Counted from the first letter of the stretch, positions 43,474 through 53,519 are shown. The stretch is 58,560 nt of DNA from Triparma columacea (GCA_030267965.1 BRYA01001170.1:8191-66750); one strand, 5' to 3'. A program made the numbers and translations. Notes: generated from the sequence alone by a model not told the origin.

Positions 43474-44103
43474 ATGTCATCCTCACACTATACCACCGCA
43501 CTTCATGGTACTCATAGCATCCACTACCGCACGTATGTGTCAGAAGACGATTTAATTCATATCCAAACCTTAGTATCACCCTCTTTATCTGAGCCTTACT
43601 CAATCTACACTTACCCTACTTCCTCCTTAAGTGGCCCAAGTCGTGCGTCTTCGCCTTCTCCTCCCCGAGCACTTCCTCTCCTCCCAAGGAACCGGGGAAG
43701 GAGGTTGAGGAGGGGTACGAGTGTGTGGGGTGTTGCATATGTAAGGTGGATGTTACTGNNNNNNNNNNNNNNNNNNNNNNNNNNNNNNNNNNNNNNNNNN
43801 NNNNNNNNNNNNNNNNNNCCCTCCCTCCCCCCCCCCCCCCCTCGCGTCCACACCGGTTACATTGGCATGCTCTCAACCTCCCCCTCCCTCCAGAACCTCT
43901 CCATAGCCTCCGCCATGCTCTCCCTCTCCCTCCGCTCCCTCGTCTCCGACTACAAGGTTACCGGCGTCACGCTAGAGGTGGAGGAGGGGAACAAGGCCAT
44001 GCACGTGTACAGGAACATGGGCTTCGTTGAGGTGGGGAGGTGGAAAGGCTACTACCTGAATGGGAACGGTGCAAGGAGGTTCAAGCTAAAGGTGAAGCAG
44101 TAG
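43474..44103 (+). CDS. NAA30: N-alpha-acetyltransferase 30 (NatC catalytic subunit), interrupted by a frameshift and a gap
   Basis: GNAT-family protein, expected ~200 residues. The start reads MSSSHYTTALHGTHSIHYRT, then DLIHIQTLVSPSLSEPYSIY-TY, a hallmark of NAA30/Mak3. Immediately after this (at ~43,615) the family sequence continues in the +1 frame (FLLKWPKSCVFAF ... GYECVGCCICKVDVT), meaning one base is missing. 60 unknown bases (43759-43818) follow, and the C-terminal half resumes as HTGYIGMLSTSPSLQN ... VTLEVEEGNKAMHVYRNMGF ... YYLNGNGARRFKLKV, containing the acetyl-CoA region and the conserved YYLNG end. The shift is most likely an assembly error next to the gap rather than a pseudogene, since all other conserved residues are intact. 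NatC acetylates Met-hydrophobic N-termini at the ribosome. Confidence 0.83.
   Translation: MSSSHYTTALHGTHSIHYRTYVSEDDLIHIQTLVSPSLSEPYSIYTYPTSSLSGPSRASSPSPPRALPLLPRNRGRRLRRGTSVWGVAYVRWMLLXXXXXXXXXXXXXXXXXXXXPSLPPPPPRVHTGYIGMLSTSPSLQNLSIASAMLSLSLRSLVSDYKVTGVTLEVEEGNKAMHVYRNMGFVEVGRWKGYYLNGNGARRFKLKVKQ
43759..43818. other. Assembly gap (60 N) inside NAA30
   Basis: Sixty unknown bases, followed directly by a C-rich tract (CCCTCCCTCC then a long C run). The true length is unknown; a C-rich intron end may be hidden here, as acceptors in this window are often C-rich. Confidence 0.98.
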
Positions 44104-44227
44104 AGGAGATTCCATAAGACGAGAATGAAAAACAATACGGCGGATATTCTATCCACAATAATAAATAGCATAATAATATTTCTTTCAAATTTCGTTTACA
44201 TTCACTCCTGAGACACGGGAAGTTCAA

Positions 44228-44300
44228 CACTCTCGCTCTCGCTCCCGCTCCCAACTTCCTCTTCACTCTCGCTCCCGCTCCCAACTTCCTCCTTGTCCTC
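44228..44300. repeat. Short CTCGCTCCCGCTCC minisatellite
   Basis: Two ~35-bp copies built from CTCTCGCTCCCGCTCCCAAC and TTCCTC, just downstream of the NAA30 and zinc-finger gene ends. Confidence 0.8.
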
Positions 44301-44309
44301 GCTCTCAAC

Positions 44310-46195
44310 CTAGATGGTGGGCATGTTTGGTAATTTACAAGGGTTACCTTTTCGATCTTTGTAACCTTTGTAGTAAGAGACTGTTTTGCTGTTCAGAATT
44401 GCCTGTCTGCACTCAGACTCTCTTTCATGTTTGGTTTGTGACTTATTGGCATTCCAAGCATAAGTTTTGCCGCAGCCGGGGCATACCCATTTGAACCCCT
44501 TGCGAAGATCTCGGAGCGCTAGGGTTGATTTCGCCGTCCCCTTCCCCACACTCTTCCCCACCCCTTTCCCAACACTATTGGTTTTCCCCTTCCCTTTCTT
44601 CACTCCCCTTTTCATTTGCCCCCTCAACGAAAGCGACATGGAGAGGCCCTTCCCCCTCTTCTTCTCATGGACCCCCTTGGGTTTACCTGGTTCGGTTTTT
44701 GTACTCTCCTTCCCACCGATACTCGCACTCATAGCGATTATGACAGATTTTGGCATGGCTGGGAGGTCCTCGGAGAGCTTGGGCCAATCTTTCTCTCCCT
44801 CCCCTACGGGATGTCCAATGATCCCCTTGGCGAAAAGGGCGTCAGAGACTGTCCTTAACGAACCCTTGAACTTGCGGGCATCTTGTTGAGTTAGAGCGGA
44901 AGTGCCGATAAAGATAATGGTCAGATGCGAGTAACTAGAGGCGTCGGCGCGGTGGAAGAGGTCCCATGGGAGCTCCACCCCCGAATCGTTACACCCACCA
45001 GCGGTCTCGTCCATAAAGTTTATGGCCCCGTGCAGTTTATTCAGGTTGTAAACAACCGCGGCACCACCACGTTCCCCGTCTGTGAAAGTGAGGGAGGATG
45101 AAATATTTCCTTGCGGGGCAAGAAAAACAGAGGCAATTCCCTTTGCCTGCTGCTCGAGCCCCCCAATCCCCCCAATCGAAAGTTCGAACCAAGACTTTGA
45201 ATCTTGGTGTGGCCCATGGGAGTCTGTGGGGCCATTGGGCTTGGCCCACATGTAACCAACGTGATGGCCAGTTGTCAACATGACTACTAGCCTAATATAG
45301 GCCGCTACTATAATGCCGTCACTAGTCTTCTCGCCCACCCCCTTCTCAACCACATCTTCTATGTCGCCTTCCCACTGAAATATTTTCTGGGCTTGTGATT
45401 TGAATTTGGTGTTTTTGGAGCGCATCCCAGACACGAAAAACTTCGCCTCCCCAGCAAGAGGAATCTGCAGAGCGGGAAGTACGAAGCACGGGTAGGGGGT
45501 AGGGGGTGGGGTGGGGTGGGCGTTTTGTGTGTTAGTTTGTATTCTCCTATTTTCCCTCACACCAGCAAAAACTCACCCACGTATGGACACGCTTCCTGTA
45601 GGCAACTTGCGACTCAATCGCCCCTGTGAAAAAAGGTATCAGAGCCCTGCTGTCTAATAGGGCGAGAGGGGAAGAGCAGTGTGTTATGTGCCCCTTGAGG
45701 TCAACAGGTAAGCCAGGTGGAGGAGGAAAGGTAGAAATGTTCTTGAGGCTCTTCATGAGTGTCTCTGTGTTGAGAACTTCGGTGGCATCTTCATCCTCCT
45801 CGTCAAATATCTCCTCCTCGTCCTTGTCATGTAACTCATCCTCGTTGTCCTCCTCCTCCTCCTCCTCCTGGAAAGGTGTGGGACAGTTGGTGGTTGAGGT
45901 GTTGGTGTTTTATGTTGTTTTGAGCGAATTTTTGGGGATTCTAATGAGTTTTTGGCGTAAAGGATTTGTTATATCCGGTTTATATGCATAATTTAGCACA
46001 AGATCATCTTGTTGTGGCATAAATTCTCACCTTTGCCTTCTGACGTGATGAGCGTGTAGATGCTGCTGAGGGGTTTGGTTTAGACCTAGCTACTTCTTGA
46101 TGGAGCAGTGGGGCATTGGATTCTGTTCTTGTTCGTTTTAATGATGTTGTAGATGTCGTCGTCGTCTCTGAAATAGAGGAGGAGGAGGAACTCAT
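44310..46195 (-). CDS. Unknown protein with C-terminal C2H2-like zinc finger
   Basis: Three exons (46195-46031, 45867-45577, 45464-44310) give ~536 residues. Exon 1 is Ser/Thr-rich with basic patches. Exon 2 starts with a Glu/Asp-rich run and continues LPVDLKGHITHCSSPLALLD. Exon 3 has an ordered region (GYMWAKPNGPTDSHGPHQDS ... LTFTDGERGGAAVVYNLNKL-HGAINF ... SSYSHLTIIFIGTSAL) and then a Lys/Gly-rich linker (repeated GKGVGKSVGKGT). Near the end, WVCPGCGKTYAWNANKSQTK followed by HERESEC gives a C-x2-C ... H-x5-C zinc-finger-like site. The middle region could be a beta-rich enzyme fold, but I do not recognise the family. Basic composition and the zinc site suggest a nuclear protein. Confidence 0.7.
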
Positions 46196-47855
46196 TTTAT
46201 ATTTATGGAAAAAAAATGGTGGAAAAAAAGTGGAACAATATGGATGCTAGCGAATAATACAGGCTGGATAAAGCCGTGCCTTCATCCGAGATTACCAAGC
46301 ATCCTAAAGATATACTACAATAGTTGCATTTGGGGCTATAAAATTGCCCTAGTCCTTAACCACGTCAAATGAAGGAGGGTTAAGAACCCCTCCATGGACG
46401 CCTTCAGTTTACAAAAACGTCGCTGCTAGCACCATTGGGGATACAGAGGGGGGGAGAGCCCGCCTAGAATCTCAACCATTCACGGCATCCTATCCTATCC
46501 TCAAGGAATTTTGCTGTTAATTCTCGGTGTAAAATAAGCACCCTTCGCCAATATTCACAATCCAGTTGTTCCAAAACACAAACCTTTCAGATGTGTTCTT
46601 CCCCCATCTTACCGTCGCAGAAGCTTTTTAATGAATAATCAACTACTTGGCGTACTATAGTGGCCGGAATTGAGTAGCATAAAGAGTTTAAAATCAACCT
46701 CCCCATTCAGCTTCGGCCGGCTTTTCCAAACCACTCCCCCTCCCCTCAATTTTACCCCAATTAAGTAACGGAACACCCTCCCGCGCCCTAACCCAAAAGC
46801 GTCGAAATATAGTTTGCGGCCATTAAGAGGGGCGACGTACCAGCACAACGTTTGTAAGGTGGGAAGTAACCCCACTCAATACCTCTTGTTCAAACCGAGT
46901 CCAACTGACTTGTATATATTTGCTGTCTCGCATTTTATCATTCATTACACGACAATAAATCCCATCTCACCCCCTTCTTCCCCTCCCTTCCCCCCCTGGC
47001 TCCGCTGTCGATAGACCATCAAGGTGTCAGTTCATGCACCCCTCTAGCTGAAGGTAAGAAAGGAATCCTAGGGAAGGGACAAATGGATCCAAGGGTTGAA
47101 ACGTGGTATTCTGATCGGTAAGGGCCCTAACCTAACCCAACAGGGTAGGGTGGGGGCCCCATACTTACGTAGAATATACATAGCTCAAAAGCAGAAGCCC
47201 TTCAAATCATTATATATATACAATACTATCAAATTCAAAGAACCAACAAACTAACCATCCCCCCCCCCCTCCCCCCCCCCTCCCCCACCCACACGTTCTT
47301 CCTCCTCCGTCGCTCATCGAAAACATTCTCCCATCCCACCTCTCCATCATTCCTTCCCACAATATCCTTTCTCCCCCCCCCACCCGCACGTCCCACTCCC
47401 CCTCCAAACCAACCACTCCAAACCTTCCACTCCGAACTCCCACTCCGAACTCCCACTCCGAACTCCCACTCCAAACTCCCAATCCGCACCTCCCACGCCG
47501 CACCTCCCTCTACGTCAACCCTCTCCCACCCTCCGCAATTTCCTCGTGATCTTTGGCGACAAACTTGTACTTCCCAGATAACCTACTTTGCTGGCGCCAC
47601 TCTCCCTGTTTCAGGGTCTGTTGGAGGCCCTTACATGGCATCGTTAAGGAATGGGTAACACGGAGTACATTTAAGATTCAGTTTTCTACAACAGGCTGGG
47701 GATGAGCTTGGAGATCGACTCCAAGGATACTGTTGTCCCGGATACGCACCCTAAGGAAACAGTGCTAGAGGGAGGTTACGGAAAGACGGAGAAGGACAAG
47801 GGGAGCGGAGTCAATGGAGGGAGGGAGATTGACAGGAGGGGAGGGTCGGTAATAA
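46196..47855. other. 1.66-kb region without a convincing gene
   Basis: No frame has protein-like composition. I looked for snRNA and tRNA landmarks and found none complete. Notable items are an inverted pair GGAGGG...CCCCTCC near 46,372-46,395, TA-dinucleotide tracts near 47,210, C-homopolymers at 47,260-47,282, and a short tandem repeat at ~47,400-47,500. The frame 47702-47855 is open but unrelated to the Patched-like frame that follows. Confidence 0.5.
47400..47505. repeat. ~14-bp tandem repeat (CTCCCACTCCGAA type)
   Basis: Consecutive units ACTCCGAACTCCC repeat at least three times almost exactly and several more times with changes (ACTCCAAACTCCCAATCCGC, ACCTCCCACGCCGC), giving a Ser/Glu/Trp/Gly-rich false open frame on the minus strand. 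Confidence 0.85.
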
Positions 47856-48508
47856 GCAACTGGCTCGGACTCAACCATAGAGGAAGCCGTCATCGTCACG
47901 CTGTCAATCGCCGTGGCTGTAGTTTGCGCGCTCATGTGCGGCCTCATGGACATCGGATCTGCCATCTGTATCTTCGTTTGCGTAATCTTCATTGATATTG
48001 ACCTGCTCGGCATGCTTTACTTTTGGAACGTGAAGCTTTCAAGCGTGGCTTTCACCGGGCTCGTGATGTCCATCGGGCTCTCCGTCGACTATAATGTCCA
48101 CATAGCCCATGCATTCATACACGGAAAGGGCAACACTTTGCAGGTGAGAAGGGTGGAAAGATGCGTCGTAACCATCACACTGCGTTGACTTCCTTTAGCT
48201 CACTTTGCTACTTCACTCATCGTGCTCGGTTCGCTCGGCACCCCGTGCAGGAGAAAACGAAGAACGCACTCGATAGCATGGGAATCCCTGTGCTGAAGGG
48301 CGGCTTGACGACCTTTGTTGGAACTGTCGTGCTCTCGATGGCGTCATCGACGGCCTTCCATATCTTCTTCAAGGTTTGTTTCGGCACCGTCGTATTTGGG
48401 GTGCTCCACGGCATCTTCTTGATGCCCGTGCTACTTGGATTTTACGTTGAGATGTTTGGGGTGCTCAAAACGGCCTCGGCCAAAATGGAAACCAGCGAAG
48501 AGCTATGA
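47856..48508 (+). pseudogene. C-terminal fragment of a Patched/RND-family membrane protein
   Basis: Two segments, ~47856-48143 and 48251-48508, joined by a GTGAGA/GTGCAG intron that keeps frame. The product (~180 residues) matches the last three membrane helices of Patched-domain proteins: a hydrophobic stretch, VSLD-like WNVKLSSVAFTGLVMSIGLS, then VDYNVHIAHAF, and after the intron ALDSMGIPVLKGGLTTFVGT, FFKVCFGTVVFGVLHGIFLM and PVLL. Full-length family members are ~850-1,200 residues; no upstream Patched sequence is present, and two in-frame TAA codons stop the frame at ~47,850-47,855. I therefore call it a remnant. The intact splice sites and reading frame mean a short expressed protein cannot be excluded. 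Confidence 0.7.
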
Positions 48509-48574
48509 GTGGGGGAAAAAAGGGAGGGGGAAACCTAAATTTCAAAAATAACATACATAAAACCCTTGGAATTC

Positions 48575-48994
48575 CTACGTGTACACCCTCATGCTGTCAT
48601 GAATTTCCTGCCTACACATCGGACACTCCTTCAACGTGGGACCCGCGCATGCCTTGCAAACGCAAAGGTGCTTGCAAGGGAGCAAGACTGTGTTCCTCTT
48701 GTTGTCAAGGCAGATTACGCATGTGTCGCTGTCATCTTCTGCGTCCACTGCAACCCCCCCTCCACCAAAGTGAATCGCGAGAGTTTCCTTATTCTGTTTC
48801 CTCCCCTCCTCCACCATCCTTTCTTCATCTCTCCGCCTTCCAGCAACCTCATCCTCCTCCTGCTGGGGTGCCGCCTCCTGGGGCGGGAAAAACGGGGGGG
48901 CTAAAGGGAAGGTACGGGTTCGAGTGCTCTTGCAGGAGGTGCAAGTGATAATGATGAGAAGGCGGGAGTTTTTGTTTGTTGCTTTTACACACAT
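48575..48994 (-). CDS. C3HC4 RING-finger protein
   Basis: A single-exon 139-residue protein ending in a RING domain: CVICLDNKRNTVLLPCKHLC then VCKACAGPTLKECPMCRQEI, with all eight zinc ligands (C-x2-C, C-H, C-x2-C, C-x2-C) and the Ile/Pro-type E2 contact positions, as in MUL1/IAP-like E3 ubiquitin ligases. Between residues ~40 and 65 lies a Gln/Glu/Arg-rich probable coiled coil. The start at 48994 is only 31 bp downstream of the stop of the SIR2-like gene on the same strand. A pyrimidine-rich tract ending in CCAG (~48,887) could instead be an acceptor for an unseen upstream exon. Confidence 0.75.
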   Translation of the reverse strand: MCVKATNKNSRLLIIITCTSCKSTRTRTFPLAPPFFPPQEAAPQQEEDEVAGRRRDEERMVEEGRKQNKETLAIHFGGGGVAVDAEDDSDTCVICLDNKRNTVLLPCKHLCVCKACAGPTLKECPMCRQEIHDSMRVYT

Positions 48995-49025
48995 AGCGGG
49001 CGTTTTTACTTTACACTAGCGTAGA

Positions 49026-51233
49026 TCATGGGTTTTTGAGCTTTATTGTGATTTCGACGGTTTTATTCAGAATTGCAATGATGGCCGAGAGAAGCACAGC
49101 CACCGCCGCAATTGGCAGAAAGCTAGCGGCAACGTGACTACTATGACGGTCCGGAACCCTTAGCTCCTCTTTACTATCTCCAAGAATATCGAACATTTTA
49201 TTTGCCACCTTCTTATCTTTCCCCACCCCAAGCCCCGAAGAATCTACCCCCATCAATGCCGCCCTGACCTCAGCGATGATCCTCAGGTAGTTAGGATCGT
49301 TCATCGAGAAGCCTACGATGAGAATGTGTGATGTCATGAGCTGTGATTGGACGAGACCTTGCAAAGCCTTCATCTTGGAGCTTTCAAACGTCTCAAAGTC
49401 CGACGTCGTGATGATAATGTCGTCCACTGCAGTCACGCAGCCGTGCATTTTGAGGACCCAAGAAGTCGCACCCTTTACTGGCTTGTAGGGGATCACGGAA
49501 AGCCTCCCTTCACGCTGCCTCACATTTACGTTCTCAAGGGAAGTCTCGGCCTGAGTGTCGTAGTTCTGAGTAATAGTGGCTTTCGTTCTGAGACTAGCGA
49601 GCAAACACATGAGGAGAGATGGGAAAGGCCTGTCGGTTAGTTCCGCAATGCGCTTCTTGAGCCCTAGCCTCTTGCCGTATTTGTCAGTTTCCTTCTCGCA
49701 AAGCTCATCGAGGTCATCGGCAACTAGAAGCTCAACTCCTTCAAGGCCCTCCCTTCCATCCCACAGTTTTGGAGGACGAAAGTCCGACTCGATCTTCTTC
49801 AGCAAGGCGATCCAGCTCAGACCTCCGCTGGCGATGGATGTGCCGGCTCCAACGAAGAGGGAAAGCTCCCCCCTTGCTGCAAGAACCGCGAGTTCCTTGG
49901 CCTGCTTCCATCTCTCCTTGTTAAGGACGTTGAAGCTGGGCCAAAGGGAGCCGTTAGCCTTCATCATCTTACGCCGCATGCTTTGGCAGTGCGTGAAGGT
50001 GGCAAAATCGGCACAAACAATACATACGTCAAGGTCGTCGTTGGCCTTCACTGCTTTGCAGCTCTCAGTAAGGAGCATCTTCAAAACCTCCCCGGTGATG
50101 TCACCAGCGTTGCCGTACCCTGTTCCTATCACAGGTAGTGCTAGGAGGTACCGCCTCCGGTACGCGAGGGGCTTGACCCTTTTTGTCCTGAACAACTTTA
50201 CCGTCGACGTAAAATAGCAGGTAAGCGTCTTCCGAAGTAGTTCCAAATGCTCCTGCTTTGAAACTTTCCACGACTGGAACCCAACCTCCCCCAAGACCGG
50301 CATTGGGAGGGCAAGTAATGGTTCGTTGTGGAATCTTGCAAATGGCCAGTGCTTGAAGAAGCACAAGGTTTTGTTCTCCTCAAATGTAAGGTCCTTTCTT
50401 GTATCAGTAGGGTACAATTCATCATAGAACGCCTTCTGCTCATTGCGAAGCCTCCTCCGGAACTGCGTGTGAATCGTTCCCGCTGGGACCCTCCCTTCAT
50501 CCCGGTCGCCAATCTCGCAAGGGCAGAGAAAAGCATCGCAGTACATGTCACAGACGCTATTGTTTGCGACGAAAACGTGGCCGTATGTAGGCGTGGGGTA
50601 AGGCTTCTTCAGGGAGGGAGTTGAGGGGAGTGATGGTGAGGGAGTGTGGGGGGGAGAGGAGGGAGAGAGGAGAGGGGAGGAGATAATTGGCATGCCCGAA
50701 TTCGGCTTTCGATGTTTCTCAAGCGACTTGACGAAGTTCTTACGTTCGCTATATCGGCTATCGTAGCCATATTCTTGAAGATGACTCTTGAAGGTCTCAA
50801 AGGCTGAGCTGCGCATTGCCTCAGTTGTTAAGCCCCCCATGAATTCAAGGATTTGCTCCTTGAATGCCCTGTCTTCGTCAGTGAGCATGTTGTGAAACCG
50901 AGGATCCAGGACATATCGAGAATGACGTGAATGCAGACAAGATTTCATCGACAAAAGATCCACAAACACTTCCTGGTACCTCGCTCCAACTCCTACATCT
51001 GGTGTCGATGAAGGGTCGCGTATCCGGTTCCGCTCCTTATCTGGGTGCGGACAAATGTGGTTCACCTTGCATCCCTCTCCAATTGGATTCAACTCTGGAG
51101 TGCTCCATGAATCAAGAGAAAGGGCGGTGGCAAGATTCATGGCCAACTTATTTGAAACCAACGACGGACTCCTCGTTATCTTAAGCGGCTTCGGTGTAGA
51201 GGAGGGGCTGTTTTGGGCCAACACAGGAGCCAT
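49026..51233 (-). CDS. Macro/SLOG-like plus SIR2-like (NADase-type) protein with C-terminal membrane anchor
   Basis: A single exon; from the ATG at 51233 the product is 735 residues. The N-terminal ~130 residues include LDPRFHNML and helices. From ~225 a Rossmann-like region reads YGHVFVANNSVCDMYCDAF ... YLLALPVIGTGYGNAGDITG (~360) ... CIVCADF, resembling macro or SLOG-type ADP-ribose/NAD-metabolite binding domains. A SIR2_2-like domain follows: GELSLFVGAGTSIASGG (~455-470), ITQNYDT (candidate catalytic Asn557), LKMHGCV (candidate His597), IIITTSDFETF and ILIVGFSMNDPNY. Near the C-terminus a ~20-residue hydrophobic helix (FLPIAAVAVLLSAIIAIL) precedes a short basic end, suggesting tail-anchoring. 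Bacterial Thoeris ThsA and other defence proteins pair SIR2 NADase and SLOG domains. The frame is open upstream to 51524, but that overlaps the neighbouring gene's first exon. Confidence 0.8.
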   Translation of the reverse strand: MAPVLAQNSPSSTPKPLKITRSPSLVSNKLAMNLATALSLDSWSTPELNPIGEGCKVNHICPHPDKERNRIRDPSSTPDVGVGARYQEVFVDLLSMKSCLHSRHSRYVLDPRFHNMLTDEDRAFKEQILEFMGGLTTEAMRSSAFETFKSHLQEYGYDSRYSERKNFVKSLEKHRKPNSGMPIISSPLLSPSSPPHTPSPSLPSTPSLKKPYPTPTYGHVFVANNSVCDMYCDAFLCPCEIGDRDEGRVPAGTIHTQFRRRLRNEQKAFYDELYPTDTRKDLTFEENKTLCFFKHWPFARFHNEPLLALPMPVLGEVGFQSWKVSKQEHLELLRKTLTCYFTSTVKLFRTKRVKPLAYRRRYLLALPVIGTGYGNAGDITGEVLKMLLTESCKAVKANDDLDVCIVCADFATFTHCQSMRRKMMKANGSLWPSFNVLNKERWKQAKELAVLAARGELSLFVGAGTSIASGGLSWIALLKKIESDFRPPKLWDGREGLEGVELLVADDLDELCEKETDKYGKRLGLKKRIAELTDRPFPSLLMCLLASLRTKATITQNYDTQAETSLENVNVRQREGRLSVIPYKPVKGATSWVLKMHGCVTAVDDIIITTSDFETFESSKMKALQGLVQSQLMTSHILIVGFSMNDPNYLRIIAEVRAALMGVDSSGLGVGKDKKVANKMFDILGDSKEELRVPDRHSSHVAASFLPIAAVAVLLSAIIAILNKTVEITIKLKNP

Positions 51234-51480
51234 CCCGAGTCCCAGATAGTCCACAAAAGAAGCAATCGGGAAAGTGTGAAGTTGTGCGTCCACTAGCAAC
51301 CGTTTCGACCTTCGGCTGGTTTGAGCCCCCCCCTTTTTGGAAAGCTCCTTCGCTGAGAGTGAAGCTGGGGAGATTGATTGGGTTTCGGTCCAGAATCCGA
51401 ACCAAATCCGAACCAAACTGGCAATTAATTCGCGAGACAAGCGCCTGTCCTTTTGCCAGAATACCTTGCGCATTGTCAAA
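51234..51480. promoter_or_regulatory. Divergent promoter region, SIR2-like / lipase genes
   Basis: 247 bases between the proposed ATGs of two head-to-head genes. No named element is visible. Confidence 0.4.
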
Positions 51481-53519
51481 ATGACTGCTCGCCTCCTCCT
51501 CATCACCATCCTAATGGTGACCACTCTGGTCGCTCCTATAGACTCACAAATAGTAAAAACTAAGGTCTACTCCCCCTCCACGGAGACACCCTCCTCCTAC
51601 TCTTCCACCTCTTCCCAGACGCCGTCTGCGTCGCGATCAAGAAACTCCGAGATGAGGAAGGCAATTGTCGCGGCCACCGGTGATTCCGAAACTGATGACT
51701 CTCCGCACCCCCTCTTGTCCTTTGTATTGGAGTTCAACGATCAGGTGGAGATGAGTAGGGCACAGGAACAGAGTTCTCGCGGCGAGAATAATGCCCATGC
51801 CAGTCTCGCTAGCAAATTCCCCGAGTACGTGTATTTGCCTCGTTACAATTTGACAGAGACTAAGAGCAACTCTGCCATTGCCTTTTCCGGGGGAGGCTCA
51901 AGGGCCTTTCTTTGTGCCGCTGGCTACACTGCCGGCTTGAGGAACGCCGGCCTCCTCTCCAAGGCTCGTTATATGGCCGGGATCTCGGGGGGGAACTGGT
52001 TCGTGAATAGTTACGTTTACAGAGGCTCAAAGCAGAACGAGGATGTGGGTGCATTCCTAGGGGAGGTTGCTTCGCCCGAGGACTGCACCATGGACAAGCT
52101 CGGCGAAATGGACAAGCTCTGCATACGGTGAGATCAGACGAGGAGGAAGGACAAGCCGGCGATATTCTACGGACAGGCTCGCTTCGCTCACCGCTCACTT
52201 CGCTCACCGCTCGCTTCACTCACAGCTCGTTTGCGAGGAAGCCTTGCATTCTAGACATTGCCGCTGCCTACATTGAGGGCATTCCCCCCTACATTGCCTG
52301 GGTCCGTGGAATTTACGAGACGTACCTGCAAGGAGCCGGAGTGAAAAAGGGCGCCCCCGTCGCATGGGATGCTGTCGATGCAGCCGACTTCGTGGAGAGG
52401 AACCCCTCCGCTGGATACGCTATTGAGGATTTCACGACGGTCGCCGACCCAGTCAACGATCCCTTTCCCCTAATCGGGTTCTCCCTAATCGGGCCAACCG
52501 AGCAGGCTCCCTTTGCCCCCTTTAAGAGGACACTCACCATGGTAGAGAGCACCCCCGTGGCGACGGGAGTATCCAACTCGCAGATAATTAGCTACAAGTC
52601 GAGGGACAGGGACAAGGGGACTGTGGAGAAAACAGTCGGAGGTTTTATCGAGACTGCTGCGTTCGGATCGGAGCTCATCAAGGACAACGGAGATGGAACG
52701 GCAGACGTCGACATCACCTCGTCGGGACCCTGGACGGCGGAGCTCAATGCGGCCGCGAGCAGCATGGCGCCCGAGGCATTTTTCAGCCTGACAACGAGCG
52801 GAATTGCAGACTACTTGGGCTTTCACGCCAACTACTTTGCACCTGGAGCGGGGGGGGATGCCGACACCTTCAACGACGACTTTCTCCTGGCGGACGGAGG
52901 AGACTTGGAGAATGTGAACCTCATATCCTTCCTCTTGAGGGGCGTGGAGAAGATCGTGTTGTTTATGGACTTTGAGCTGCCTCTCTCACCTTACGAGAAG
53001 TACAACCCGTGGACACGCTTGCCAACGCCGGAAGATGTTGAAGATCTGCCAAGTTATTTTGGCATCCCTCAGATTCCCCAGGACGTAGAGGACTGGTTCG
53101 ATTACTTTGGACAAGACTTTTCAAAGAATAAGGTGTTCAGGACGATTCATTACCCACATGTCGTCAGAGAGCTTCAAAAGGCCCAGGCCACAGGAAACGG
53201 CGCGGTCGCAACAGTTAAATTGACGACTGTAGATAACGACTGGTGGGGAGTCAAGGGAGGACAGGAGGTGCAAGTCACCTTTGTCTACTTAAGCAAGGCG
53301 ACAGAGTTTGAGGACGCACTCCCCGACGAAGTTAAGGAGGTGGTCGCGACAGGCACTAACGACCCAACTGATCTCATTCAAGACGGACCCTTCAAATATT
53401 TCCCCCACTACAGCACCGGTGCAGCAGAGATCACGTACAAGCAGGCAAACTTGTTAGCAAACATGTGCGCCTGGGTTGTGGAGAAGAATATTGAGGTGTT
53501 CAGAAAGGCGTTAGAGTGA
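51481..53519 (+). CDS. Secreted cPLA2/patatin-like phospholipase
   Basis: Two exons, 51481-52127 and 52226-53519, give ~646 residues. A signal peptide (RLLLITILMVTTLVAPIDSQ) is followed by a Ser/Thr-rich region. The catalytic core shows FSGGGSRAFL (oxyanion Gly-rich loop), GISGGNW with the nucleophile Ser169, and LADGGDLENV with the second catalytic residue Asp439, the Ser-Asp dyad of lysophospholipases and patatins. It should cleave acyl chains from phospholipids in the secretory pathway or outside the cell. The intron is 98 nt with repeated CGCTCACTTCGCTCACCGCT before its CACAG acceptor; an alternative in-frame acceptor lies 12 nt further on. It is divergent from the SIR2-like gene. Confidence 0.85.

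Noticed and set aside
46300..47200. Possible snRNA or tRNA genes in the large gene-free region
   Set aside because: A GATACAGAG near 46,440 recalls U6, and ATACTTAC near 47,161 recalls U1, but neighbouring conserved sequence is absent; no tRNA T-loop with matching arms was found.
51234..51524. N-terminal extension of the SIR2-like protein to 51524
   Set aside because: It would overlap the signal peptide exon of the divergent lipase gene and has no domain support; the Met at 51233 leaves a usual divergent spacing.
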